The notes under the pieces were generated by a model. The model saw only the letters and a list, made by a program, of their open reading frames with translations. It had not been told where the DNA came from and searched no databases. From positions 2,418,001-2,482,000 of the forward strand of contig NZ_OY762426.1 of the NCBI RefSeq assembly GCF_963665675.1: a DNA stretch of 64,000 bases, in the 5' to 3' direction. This DNA comes from an uncultured Methanolobus sp. GTDB lineage: Archaea > Halobacteriota > Methanosarcinia > Methanosarcinales > Methanosarcinaceae. Shown piece by piece: positions 56,217-64,000 of this stretch. Each line of letters begins with the position of its first letter. Position 1 is the stretch's first letter. Both the position numbers and the translations under genes were made by a program.

Positions 56217-57280
56217 AGTATCATTTCCTTATTGCAATTTACTGCAAGCACTTCTTTCCAGAACTCAGGAGGCATATTCTTTGCAATCTCAAGAGCACCT
56301 TCAGGCACTGCGAACTCCGGGTCAGGATTAAGGAACACTTTACCCCCTCCAAGTTCCCTGAGTTCTCCTTCAATAAAAGTATTAATGCCGGGCAATCTGC
56401 TTGTTCCGCCGGACAGATGAATATTATTTCGGAGGGTATTATGCATTCCAGGCTCAGAGTCCGAAAGCACTCTTGTTATTCCTGAAACAATGTCAGTTAC
56501 TACGAATTCACATGCAAGCTGTATCTCCTCAGATATCGATCCTTTCGTAGTCTTAATTTCGCCGGCCTTTTCAGGTTCATTCTCATCCAGTATCTCAAAG
56601 GGAATATCAACAACACATGCATCAGGTACGGAAACAAGGTGACCGTGCTCTTCTTTCCATTTTCTGACAAGTTCTTCCGTTATTCTGGAATCCGGCCATC
56701 TTTCATTGATAAGTTTGAATAATTCACGGTCTATATCCTTTCCTGCAGAGGCAAGGCTCAGGCAATCAACTTCCTGTGTAACGTTTTTCGTTATTACGCA
56801 GACATTGGTACGGTTGTAACCAATGTCCACCACCAGGGAACCTTCCGGAAGACCTTTACTGTAAACAATGCAAAAGACATCATCAACAACCATTGCACCG
56901 GTAAAGATATTTCTGCAAAGATTCAACAGGCTTCTTTTATATTCTGTCTCTGCAGCAGGGGACACACCAATTATGGCATACGTTTCATTTTTTCCGGGGT
57001 CAATACCGTTTTTTTCCAGCAGGTGAGTTAAAAAATGTTTGAAACTATCGTTATCCAAGCTCAGGCTGCTATTTGTATAATTCTTCATCTCCTCTTCAGA
57101 GAGTTCCAGCACCTCGTTTCCGTAAATTGCATTTTCTGTTGAGTCTATACTGTCCCCTGAAAAAGCAACAACACTCCGCTCGGAGAATTTGATTCCGTCA
57201 CTTGTGCAGATTGATGTTTTAAATATACCTGCATCTATCCCAATATACAGGTATCCATCACTTCTGAGATTATCTTCCAT
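56213..57280 (-). CDS. Actin-like ATPase (MreB/ParM/FtsA superfamily)
   Basis: This protein of about 355 residues has the ASKHA nucleotide-binding signature: phosphate 1 YLYIGIDAGIFKTSICTS, phosphate 2 GSLVVDIGYNRTNVCVI, and the adenosine loop IHLSGGTSRLPGINTFIEGE. The size and the central insert (KDIDRELFKLINERWPDSRI) look like bacterial filament-forming actins of the MreB/MamK/ParM type rather than a sugar kinase or an Hsp70. An ATG at 57280 and a GTG four codons earlier (57292) are both possible starts; neither has a clear Shine-Dalgarno. TATTTATACATT near 57386 is a TATA candidate. It forms a two-gene operon with the coiled-coil protein. Confidence 0.85.
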   Translation of the reverse strand: MEDNLRSDGYLYIGIDAGIFKTSICTSDGIKFSERSVVAFSGDSIDSTENAIYGNEVLELSEEEMKNYTNSSLSLDNDSFKHFLTHLLEKNGIDPGKNETYAIIGVSPAAETEYKRSLLNLCRNIFTGAMVVDDVFCIVYSKGLPEGSLVVDIGYNRTNVCVITKNVTQEVDCLSLASAGKDIDRELFKLINERWPDSRITEELVRKWKEEHGHLVSVPDACVVDIPFEILDENEPEKAGEIKTTKGSISEEIQLACEFVVTDIVSGITRVLSDSEPGMHNTLRNNIHLSGGTSRLPGINTFIEGELRELGGGKVFLNPDPEFAVPEGALEIAKNMPPEFWKEVLAVNCNKEMIL

Positions 57281-57527
57281 GCAATCGACCACTGTTTTTA
57301 GACCCGCAGAAATGCAGGGGTTTAGTTAATCCTGCAATGTCAAAGTCCATTAATTATTCACATGGAAATTTTCTACTAAATCAGTATTTATACATTATGA
57401 ACATAAGAAATCGATTTATGGCTATGGATTTACATGGGGATTTCAGGTGTCTTTCAAAAAAAGGATGCAAACGGCATTATATACATTGCATAACTATGTA
57501 CAAATGATGCATTTATATCAAAAACAA

Positions 57528-58418
57528 TTATATATATTCTTCATTATGTTTTTTGTACAGGACATGTAGTATTCCGTCTGCAAGACCAAGCTTTGGCACA
57601 TGCATGTACTCAATATTTCCCCATTTCATAACCGAGTGGTATATTCTGGATGCAGGAACAATAACATCAGCCCTGTCCGGTTTTAGCCCGAGTTTTGTGA
57701 TTCTCTGTTCCAGTGTAAATCCTCTCAGGTATTTTTTAAGCTGACTGATATCTTCTTTCATGAGCAAAGTCCCCTCTTTTCTGCCGGACATTCTGTAAAG
57801 TTTGTTGATATTGCCGCCACTCCCAATAGCATAATCCGGATTATGTTCATTGGTAACTTTTTTGACCCACTTCCTCATATCCTTCCAGTCTTCTTTGGTC
57901 ACAATGCCTCCAAGCATCCTGATGGTACCTATATTAAACGACCTGTATGCAAAGACCTTATTGTTCTTGAATAAAATCAGTTCCGTACTACCGCCACCAA
58001 CATCAATATGCAGGTAAGTTGAATCATTGCTCCCTATTATTTTTTCAATCCTATTGGAATAGATGATCTTTGCTTCCTTTCTGCCGCTTATCACTTTCAG
58101 GTCAATGCCGCTTTTCTCTTTTATTTTGGCTATGATCTCATCACTGTTGTCCGCTTCACGCATGGCGGAAGTAGCACAGGCCATGTAATCCAGTGGTCCG
58201 AACGCATCCATCAGGTATTTGAATCCTATCATGGTTTTTATCAGACGGGATGCTTTTTCAGGAGAGATACGATTATGGGTAAAAGCATCCTCGCCAAGTC
58301 TTATAGGCATACGTATAAAAGATATCTTTTCAAAAACCGGTTCTGCTCCATCAGGATCAACCTTTGACAGAAGAAGCCTGACGGCATTTGAACCCACATC
58401 TATTGCGGCAAATTTCAT
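57528..58418 (-). CDS. ppx: Exopolyphosphatase (Ppx/GppA family)
   Basis: Ppx/GppA enzymes remove terminal phosphate from polyphosphate or hydrolyse pppGpp. The 296-residue protein contains AAIDVGSNAVRLLL (phosphate 1), CATSAMREADN, SGRKEAKIIY, HIDVGGGSTELILF (phosphate 2), NIGTIRMLGG, and GSGGNINKLYRM. It is the short, single-lobe-pair form without the C-terminal HD-like domain of E. coli Ppx. The ATG overlaps the stop of ppk1 (ATGA), so synthesis and breakdown enzymes of polyphosphate are co-translated. Confidence 0.94.
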   Translation of the reverse strand: MKFAAIDVGSNAVRLLLSKVDPDGAEPVFEKISFIRMPIRLGEDAFTHNRISPEKASRLIKTMIGFKYLMDAFGPLDYMACATSAMREADNSDEIIAKIKEKSGIDLKVISGRKEAKIIYSNRIEKIIGSNDSTYLHIDVGGGSTELILFKNNKVFAYRSFNIGTIRMLGGIVTKEDWKDMRKWVKKVTNEHNPDYAIGSGGNINKLYRMSGRKEGTLLMKEDISQLKKYLRGFTLEQRITKLGLKPDRADVIVPASRIYHSVMKWGNIEYMHVPKLGLADGILHVLYKKHNEEYI

Positions 58419-60496
58419 TCTGCGTCCTCATTTTCCAGTTGCTTTTCAAGGAAAGCATAAATGTCTTTCTGGGCACGGCAGGGTTTGTGCTCGTTCTTAA
58501 CGTATTTGTTATCCTGGGCTTCATTGATGATTCTTGCTTTTGTATTATCTGCAAACTGAATAATCATATGCTCCCTCAGTTCCATTTTCAAAGCTTCATC
58601 ATATATGGGTGTAGCTACCTCAACACGCCTGTCAAGGTTTCTGACCATCCAGTCAGCAGATGAAATAAAGTATTTCTCATCTCCTGCATTGCAGAAAATG
58701 AATATTCTTGAGTGCTCAAGATATTTATCAACTATACTGAAAACCTCAATGTTTTCGCTCAGCTCCTCTACACCCGGTACAAGTGAGCATATGCCCCTGA
58801 CAACAAGTTTAACTTTAACACCAGCTTTGCTGGCCTCATAGAGCTTGTTAATCATTTCACTATCCACAAGGCTGTTCATCTTGGCATGGATATATGCAGG
58901 TTTGCCTGCTTTTGCGTTCTTTATCTCATTATCGATAAGCTTTGTAAACTTATTACGCATTTGAAGAGGTGCGACAACAAGATGGTCATAATCGTAAACT
59001 TTGTAGTTGTGGTCGAAGAAACCAAAGACCTTTTCGACTTCATAGGTAATGGCAGGATTCATGGTCATTAACATGTGGTCACAGTAGAGTCTGGCAGTTG
59101 ATTCATTGAAGTTACCGGTACCGATACAGGAATAGTGGACAGTGTCGTCTCCTTCTTTTCTTGTTATGTGACAAAGTTTGGAATGCACTTTCAGACCAGG
59201 AACACCGTCAATGATCTTTGCACCTGCCTGTTCCAGTTTTTGTGTCCAGTAAATATTTGACTCTTCATCAAAACGTGCCTGCAGTTCAATAACTACAGTA
59301 ACAGATTTCCCGTTCTTAATTGCATTTATCAGTGCGTTGATTACATTCGAATTGCGGGCAACCCTGTACAGTGTAACTTTTATGCTTGCAACATTGGGGT
59401 CAATTGCTGCTTCTCTTAACAAATCTATGAAATAATCAAAAGACTGGTACGGATAGTGAAGAAGAATATCTTTTTCCCTGATAGCAGCAAGCATACTCTT
59501 GTGACGTCTCAGGTCTTTGTGTGGTAAAGGCTGTTTTCTTTCATAATAGAAAGATTCCGGCCCGATTTCAGGGAAGTTCATGAAATCCCTTGCATTGTGA
59601 TATTTTCCACCAGGCACAAGGTTTTCAAATTTCTGGATGTCCAGTCGGGTGAGGGTAAAATCTAAAAGATAATAGGGCATTTCCCTGTCATATACAAAAC
59701 GGACCGGCTGTCCTTTTTTCCTTTCTTCAAGACTCTCAGATACTTTTTCAAAGAAACTCTTTGTTACATCATCATCAATTTCAAGTTCTGCATCCCTTGT
59801 GAGTTTTATGGTGTAGGCACCTATGGAATCATAATCAAAAGTTGAGAAAATGTCGTCCAGACCAAAACGGATCACATCATCAAGCATTATCACACACTTG
59901 CGTCCATCTGAATCCGGTAAATTGATAAAACGCGGGAGTACATCTGCAGGAACTTCTATCAATGCGAACTTTGAGCTTTGAGGGTCCCACTTCTTTCTTA
60001 CGTCGATTACCAGATAGATTACCTGGTTTTTAAGATATGGGAAATCGGGAATATCTTTCAGCATCACAGGTATAAGACGCGGACGTACTTTTTCCTGGAA
60101 ATAGACTTTCAGAAATGATTTCTGGTTGTTGTCAAGCTGGGTTTCATCGACAATGAAAATATTATAGGTTCCGAGTTCTTTTGTAACTTCCGTAAAAACC
60201 CTGTCGAACTCGTCTCTCAGGTCAAGTACGGTACTGTGCACCTGTTTCATGACCTTTTTAGGTGAAACTCCTACCATTGCCTTTGATTTTACTCCTGCAT
60301 CTATCATTCTCTGCACGGTGCCGACTCTTACACTGAAGAATTCGTCAAGGTTGGATGAGAATATCCCGAGGAATTTCAGACGCTCAAGTAAGGGGACAGA
60401 AGCGTCCTTCGCTTCCTGAAGAACTCTTTCGTTGAAAGAAAGCCAGCTGATCTCCCTGTTTATATAATCATGTACTTCGTTGGACATAAAACTCAT
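58415..60496 (-). CDS. ppk1: Polyphosphate kinase 1
   Basis: Ppk1 polymerises the gamma phosphate of ATP into polyphosphate. The protein of about 693 residues shows YINREISWLSFNERVLQEA, FFSVRVGTVQRM, DILLHYPYQSFDYFIDLL, the autophosphorylated His in KVHSKLCHITRKEG, and the second site SCIGTGNFNESTARLYCDH. The frame is open 36 codons further upstream, but a TATA-like TTATATAATAG near 60553-60563 on this strand lies inside that extension, so the start is 60496 (MSFM) or three codons later (60487). It is coupled to ppx by an ATGA overlap. Confidence 0.95.
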   Translation of the reverse strand: MSFMSNEVHDYINREISWLSFNERVLQEAKDASVPLLERLKFLGIFSSNLDEFFSVRVGTVQRMIDAGVKSKAMVGVSPKKVMKQVHSTVLDLRDEFDRVFTEVTKELGTYNIFIVDETQLDNNQKSFLKVYFQEKVRPRLIPVMLKDIPDFPYLKNQVIYLVIDVRKKWDPQSSKFALIEVPADVLPRFINLPDSDGRKCVIMLDDVIRFGLDDIFSTFDYDSIGAYTIKLTRDAELEIDDDVTKSFFEKVSESLEERKKGQPVRFVYDREMPYYLLDFTLTRLDIQKFENLVPGGKYHNARDFMNFPEIGPESFYYERKQPLPHKDLRRHKSMLAAIREKDILLHYPYQSFDYFIDLLREAAIDPNVASIKVTLYRVARNSNVINALINAIKNGKSVTVVIELQARFDEESNIYWTQKLEQAGAKIIDGVPGLKVHSKLCHITRKEGDDTVHYSCIGTGNFNESTARLYCDHMLMTMNPAITYEVEKVFGFFDHNYKVYDYDHLVVAPLQMRNKFTKLIDNEIKNAKAGKPAYIHAKMNSLVDSEMINKLYEASKAGVKVKLVVRGICSLVPGVEELSENIEVFSIVDKYLEHSRIFIFCNAGDEKYFISSADWMVRNLDRRVEVATPIYDEALKMELREHMIIQFADNTKARIINEAQDNKYVKNEHKPCRAQKDIYAFLEKQLENEDAE

Positions 60497-60645
60497 GTTT
60501 TTCAGTTTTAAAAACGTTAGAACGCTGTTGTGTTTTGATAAAACAACAGTAATTCTATTATATAACACTTCATACAGTTTCATATATAGTAGTATATAGC
60601 ACAATATAGTCTTAAGTAATCAATACACATTCAGGTGGCAGTTCC

Positions 60646-62571
60646 TCAGAAATCATAAAGTCCTGCTATCGCCTGTGAGAACCTGACACTGAAATAAGGG
60701 TCAATAACCTTTGACCATGCATCAGGGAATGAATCCAGCAAAGATGCAAGTTCCTTATTCCTGTATTCAATATAAGCATCAACGCCAGGGTAGTCTCTGA
60801 TACTGGCAGAGTTATTCTTTCCGTGCGTTTCTCCCCATACACCATATCTCTCAAAGTTCTCAAGCATTTCAAGCGCAACCACGGTGTCATGCATGTCACC
60901 AAGATTGTCCTGAAGAGCCTTGAGGTCCTTTATAAGGCTCTTTGTTTCGGAACCAAGGACTTCCCCGAAGAACTCAATGGTGTAACGCAGTATTTTCACA
61001 TCGATTCTTAGCTGATGGTACTTTTCAAGGTAAGGATCGACCTTTGTGTCGTCTGTAAGTACATCACCATATGCTCTTACAGTTGCAAGCTGGGAGTAAA
61101 GAAGCACAGGCAGTATATCTACAACTCTGGCAGGTATAGGTTCGCCATTTTTCTTTGCAGATTTCATCTTCCATGATTTCTTACTCAGGAGGTAGTCTGC
61201 AAAGTTCTTTTTGAACTCGTTATAACGTGAATCATCAAGGTACACAAGCATGGTACCGCGATGTTTTGCTCTCTCTATAAGTATGGAATCAGTAAGTGGG
61301 TCTATTTCAGGAACTCTCTCAGGTGGCTGTGCCGCAAGATAATGATCTATCTTTTCCAGGAATACATCCAGGTCACGTACGGTTCCCAATGTCCTTCTTA
61401 TAGATTTTATGTTCTTGTAATAAGAAGACATTTCTTTCATGTTAAGATAATCTTCAAGAACCTCTACCACCGAGCGCATACGCATTGCAGCAACTCTCAT
61501 GTCATGGAGTTCCTCAATATCCCGGCCAACCTTCGTACCTCTCTCATGTTCGACCATCTGGCCGAAATGATACATGAGTATCTTGCGTGCAGCTTCACGC
61601 ATGGTATCGTCAGCTTTCACATTCGTTTTTTCAATTGACCTGAATTCAGCATAGGGGACAACAAATTCCTTTACATCTGCTGTTTCTTTTGAAGAAACTT
61701 CTTTCTCCTTAACAGATTCTGTTTCCGTTTCTTCCTCTTTCTCAGCAGTTCCTGCAATCTCCTCAGTTTCTTCTTCAATTTCAGGTTCGGTGATTTCAGC
61801 TATCTCCGGGAATTGTGTCGTTTCAAGAGCGGTAGGTTCTTCCGTTTCATCATCAACATCGCATATTTTTACGTTTTCATCACTGGCTGCATCTGCTGCA
61901 GTTATAATTTCAGTTTTAGTAGCGTTTTTTTCCTCATTGAATTCCATAATTATGGACTCCGGAAGTTTTTCTTCAGAAGTGGTATCGCTTACCACGTAGG
62001 TATTATTGTCATCACCGGTACCTGTAAAGAAAGCAGGCTCGTGGGTACCTGATGTGATGTTTGTCATTAGTATGCCTGCAAAGGTTGTGAGGACAGAACA
62101 ATCGTTACGTTGAGCTTCACTGTATTGGACCTCCTCCTCATGATGCTCATTTTCCTGTCGGTCCGGACCACCCAGTGCCTGCAGGAAATAATTAACAAAT
62201 ATATTGATAAGCAGCAGGAATATGCCAAGTGAATATGCTATGATCGCATAGCTTACCTTTGGATAAATCCAGTTATCAGGGAAAGAGGACATGAAAACAA
62301 ATAGTCCTGTTGCGGATAATAACAGGCCGACAAGGAAAGAATAACTGTGTGAGAACTTCCGGCGTATCCCTGCGACATTTATTCCTGCAAGGATCAACAC
62401 CACACCTGTGGCAAGTAACATGCAGACTACCAGAATTGTTTCTGAACCGGAACCACGATTGAGTCTGCTGACTATAGCAAAAAGTAGTCCCGTCATGCAT
62501 GACACAAGGCCTGCAAGAAAACCCAGTGATGCCGCTAAGGAATATTTTTTTACGAATACATTCGATGACAT
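60646..62571 (-). CDS. Membrane-anchored CHAD-domain protein
   Basis: CHAD domains are helical bundles rich in conserved His and Arg that bind inorganic polyphosphate. This 641-residue protein has four N-terminal membrane segments (about residues 10-130, for example LAASLGFLAGLVSCMTGLLF), a long acidic linker (about 140-315, many E, T), and a C-terminal CHAD domain (about 320-641) with the typical IEELHDMRVAAMRMRSVVEV and YHQLRIDVKILRYTIEFF. It lies just upstream of ppk1 on the same strand, so it probably tethers or organises polyphosphate at the membrane (inference). AGGGG precedes the ATG. Confidence 0.9.
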   Translation of the reverse strand: MSSNVFVKKYSLAASLGFLAGLVSCMTGLLFAIVSRLNRGSGSETILVVCMLLATGVVLILAGINVAGIRRKFSHSYSFLVGLLLSATGLFVFMSSFPDNWIYPKVSYAIIAYSLGIFLLLINIFVNYFLQALGGPDRQENEHHEEEVQYSEAQRNDCSVLTTFAGILMTNITSGTHEPAFFTGTGDDNNTYVVSDTTSEEKLPESIIMEFNEEKNATKTEIITAADAASDENVKICDVDDETEEPTALETTQFPEIAEITEPEIEEETEEIAGTAEKEEETETESVKEKEVSSKETADVKEFVVPYAEFRSIEKTNVKADDTMREAARKILMYHFGQMVEHERGTKVGRDIEELHDMRVAAMRMRSVVEVLEDYLNMKEMSSYYKNIKSIRRTLGTVRDLDVFLEKIDHYLAAQPPERVPEIDPLTDSILIERAKHRGTMLVYLDDSRYNEFKKNFADYLLSKKSWKMKSAKKNGEPIPARVVDILPVLLYSQLATVRAYGDVLTDDTKVDPYLEKYHQLRIDVKILRYTIEFFGEVLGSETKSLIKDLKALQDNLGDMHDTVVALEMLENFERYGVWGETHGKNNSASIRDYPGVDAYIEYRNKELASLLDSFPDAWSKVIDPYFSVRFSQAIAGLYDF

Positions 62572-62624
62572 TCTTTTCCCCTCAGCAAGTATGATCGGCT
62601 TCTCTTTATTCCAGGCATATTTAT

Positions 62625-62650
62625 ATGTAACCTATATATGTAACCTATAT
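62625..62650 (-). promoter_or_regulatory. Two tandem 13-base repeats upstream of the CHAD gene
   Basis: ATGTAACCTATAT occurs twice in perfect tandem at 62625-62637 and 62638-62650 (minus strand ATATAGGTTACAT). The repeats end just upstream of a minus-strand TATA-like CATATAAATA (62617-62626), which would start the CHAD mRNA near 62592. The position fits a regulator-binding site next to the core promoter. No other copy was noticed in the window. Confidence 0.5.
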
Positions 62651-62658
62651 AGCTGCAA

Positions 62659-63003
62659 TCAGAGTTTGATCCGCTTCAGCTCTTTTATTGTTCCACGGAT
62701 AATTTCCTGTTCACGCTTAAGTTGTCGCAACTGACTTTTGATAAGACGCTTTTTTTCCTTCTTATTTTTTGAATTGTCAAGCAGGTCTTTAGTATTCTTA
62801 ATGTTAGCACGTGTTTTGAATTTCACAAGTTCCCTGTCTTTGAGTATTGCTTTGACAGGACATATTTTGATGCACTTTCCGCAATTAATGCATTTATTTT
62901 CTTCAATCAAGGCCTTTCCTTTTACCATATATATGGCATCCACAGGGCATTTTTTGATGCACTTCTTACATGACACACATTTTTTGTTGTTGACCCATGG
63001 CAT
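62659..63003 (-). CDS. Two-cluster ferredoxin with basic helical tail
   Basis: This 114-residue protein has two [4Fe-4S] motifs in its first 55 residues (CVSCKKCIKKCPVDAIY and CINCGKCIKICPVKAIL), followed by a lysine- and arginine-rich helical extension of about 55 residues (KNKKEKKRLIKSQLRQLKRE) not found in simple ferredoxins. The tail could bind nucleic acid, polyphosphate or a partner protein; this is inference. GGAGAG precedes the ATG. It is separated from the CHAD gene by 87 bases that hold the tandem 13-base repeats. Confidence 0.85.
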   Translation of the reverse strand: MPWVNNKKCVSCKKCIKKCPVDAIYMVKGKALIEENKCINCGKCIKICPVKAILKDRELVKFKTRANIKNTKDLLDNSKNKKEKKRLIKSQLRQLKREQEIIRGTIKELKRIKL

Positions 63004-63165
63004 GAAACTCTCTCCGTGTTATTAATTTGTCAAGCAGATATAAAAATATATAGGAATATATGTACTATAGATAAACGATGCAGCAATTTACATTCTGGTA
63101 AATAGAATCACAATTGAATCGGCTTTGAACAGGCACCTGTGTTACTTCATCAGGAGGGATAAGAT

Positions 63166-64000
63166 ATTATAAGCATTCAACCGGGTATTGATCCGCTATA
63201 TGCCACTATACTGGAAAAAATCGTACTTTCGATGATGATAGGAATTCTTATTGGTCTTGAGAGGGAACACTGGAGATCGGACAAGAAAGTATTCGCAGGT
63301 GTCAGGACCTTTTCCATAACCTGCATTGCCGGTGCTGTTGCTGCATTTCTTGTTGATTATATTGGAATGTGGATACTAATACTGACCACAGTGCTGGTGT
63401 TATTTGCTTCAGCCTCCCTTATCTATCTTGTAAATATCATCAAAGGTAAATCCGGACTGACTACTGCTATTGCATTGTTCTGTACATATCTTCTGGGAAT
63501 CATCGTGGCTGAAGGTCTTTATCTGATAGCCATAGTTACAGGACTTCTAATAACATTCCTGCTCATTGAGAAAAAACCACTTCATTCCTTTGCAGAACAT
63601 CTCTCTGATGAAGATATTAGTAGTGCACTCAAATTCCTTGCAGTTGCTTTTGTGCTTTATCCGGTAGTCCCCGAAGAGCCGATCTTCGGGATAATAAACC
63701 TGAAACAATCCATACTTATTGTTGTGCTGGTTTCCTTCATTAGTTTTGTAAGCTATGTATCCCTGAAAAAAATGGGTCCAAAAGGTGGCATCCCTTACTC
63801 GGGTTTCTTTGGAGGTTTTATAAGCAGTGAAGCAACAGTTGCAGCACTTGCAGGTCTCTCAAAAAAGGGCCCTCTGCTAAAAGATTCGGTCCATATAGGT
63901 TCTTTGCTGTCAGTTGTTTCCATGATAATCAGCAACACAATAATTGCACTGATAGCAGATCCGACTGCCCAGACAGCTATGATAATGGCTCCTTCTTTTA
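63166..64000 (+). CDS. MgtC/SapB-DUF4010 family membrane protein, cut by window end
   Basis: This open frame runs to the window edge without a stop. It has an MgtC/SapB-like N-terminal part (IVLSMMIGILIGLEREHW, FAGVRTFSITCIAGAVAAFL) and then a DUF4010-like part (KGKSGLTTAIALFCTYLLGI, SGFFGGFISSEATVAALAGL) with many membrane segments. The role is unknown; related proteins are linked to magnesium limitation. A perfect AGGAGGG at 63152-63158 sits seven bases before an in-frame ATT at 63166; no ATG, GTG or TTG occurs in frame until ATG at 63232, which would cut the first conserved membrane segment. Initiation at ATT (or the next codon, ATA) is therefore likely. Confidence 0.8.
   Translation, partial: MISIQPGIDPLYATILEKIVLSMMIGILIGLEREHWRSDKKVFAGVRTFSITCIAGAVAAFLVDYIGMWILILTTVLVLFASASLIYLVNIIKGKSGLTTAIALFCTYLLGIIVAEGLYLIAIVTGLLITFLLIEKKPLHSFAEHLSDEDISSALKFLAVAFVLYPVVPEEPIFGIINLKQSILIVVLVSFISFVSYVSLKKMGPKGGIPYSGFFGGFISSEATVAALAGLSKKGPLLKDSVHIGSLLSVVSMIISNTIIALIADPTAQTAMIMAPSF

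Overview
The window is a piece of an archaeal chromosome, most likely from a methylotrophic methanogen of the Methanosarcinales (Methanolobus-like; the genus is inference). The evidence is a methanol-specific methyltransferase set (mtaC, mtaB, mtaA and a RamA-type activator), an archaeal L18e ribosomal protein gene, deoxyhypusine synthase, the two-protein homocysteine synthesis system known from Methanosarcina, a Methanosarcinales S-layer domain, and TATA-type promoters. Several genes start very close to a TATA box, as expected for leaderless archaeal mRNAs.

Layout. 1-3.0 kb: truncated L18e gene, two conserved archaeal proteins, serA. 3.5-7.0 kb: sensor kinase, a 420-base non-coding stretch, and the AlaX editing enzyme. 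7.1-20.7 kb: a complete type I-E CRISPR-Cas locus (cas3, cse1, cse2, cas7e, cas5e, cas6e, cas1e, cas2e) with a 75-repeat array. It is headed by a divergent CARF-wHTH (Csa3-type) regulator, a regulator class better known from type I-A. 20.8-26.7 kb: MFS transporter, pyridine-nucleotide-disulfide-type flavoprotein, a small Sm-like protein, Hsp20 and a second sensor kinase. 26.8-30.7 kb: homocysteine synthesis genes (DUF39-CBS protein, NIL-ferredoxin, UPF0280 protein) and an aminotransferase. 30.9-34.7 kb: DtxR-type regulator followed by feoA, feoB, a membrane protein and a FeoC-like gene. 34.9-44.1 kb: the methanol island, with the corrinoid activator, a COG0523 GTPase, a very long mtaC leader, mtaCB, a hydantoinase/oxoprolinase-like protein and mtaA. 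44.3-48.7 kb: a second Sm-like protein, an Lhr helicase coupled to a metallophosphoesterase, and a small membrane protein.

48.8-52.8 kb is an AT-rich three-gene block: an AlbA_2/GHKL-type ATPase with in-frame 12-base repeats, a 75-residue protein, and a KAP P-loop NTPase whose C-terminal 280 residues resemble the Methanosarcinales S-layer duplication domain. This fusion is the most unusual gene here. 53.0-54.8 kb: deoxyhypusine synthase, pyrF, and a well-formed archaeal C/D box sRNA that lies outside any ORF. 54.9-57.3 kb: an actin-like protein translationally coupled to a long coiled-coil protein. 57.5-62.6 kb: a polyphosphate module (Ppx, Ppk1 and a membrane-anchored CHAD protein). The right end holds a ferredoxin-like protein and a truncated MgtC/SapB-DUF4010 membrane protein that appears to start at a non-canonical ATT codon.

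The genes form coherent modules: methanol to methyl-CoM (activator, corrinoid protein and two zinc methyltransferases), iron uptake with its regulator, sulfur assimilation into homocysteine, polyphosphate turnover, and adaptive immunity. The AT-rich KAP block and the actin/coiled-coil pair are the best candidates for undescribed systems. All assignments come from reading the sequence and remembered family motifs; no database search was run.
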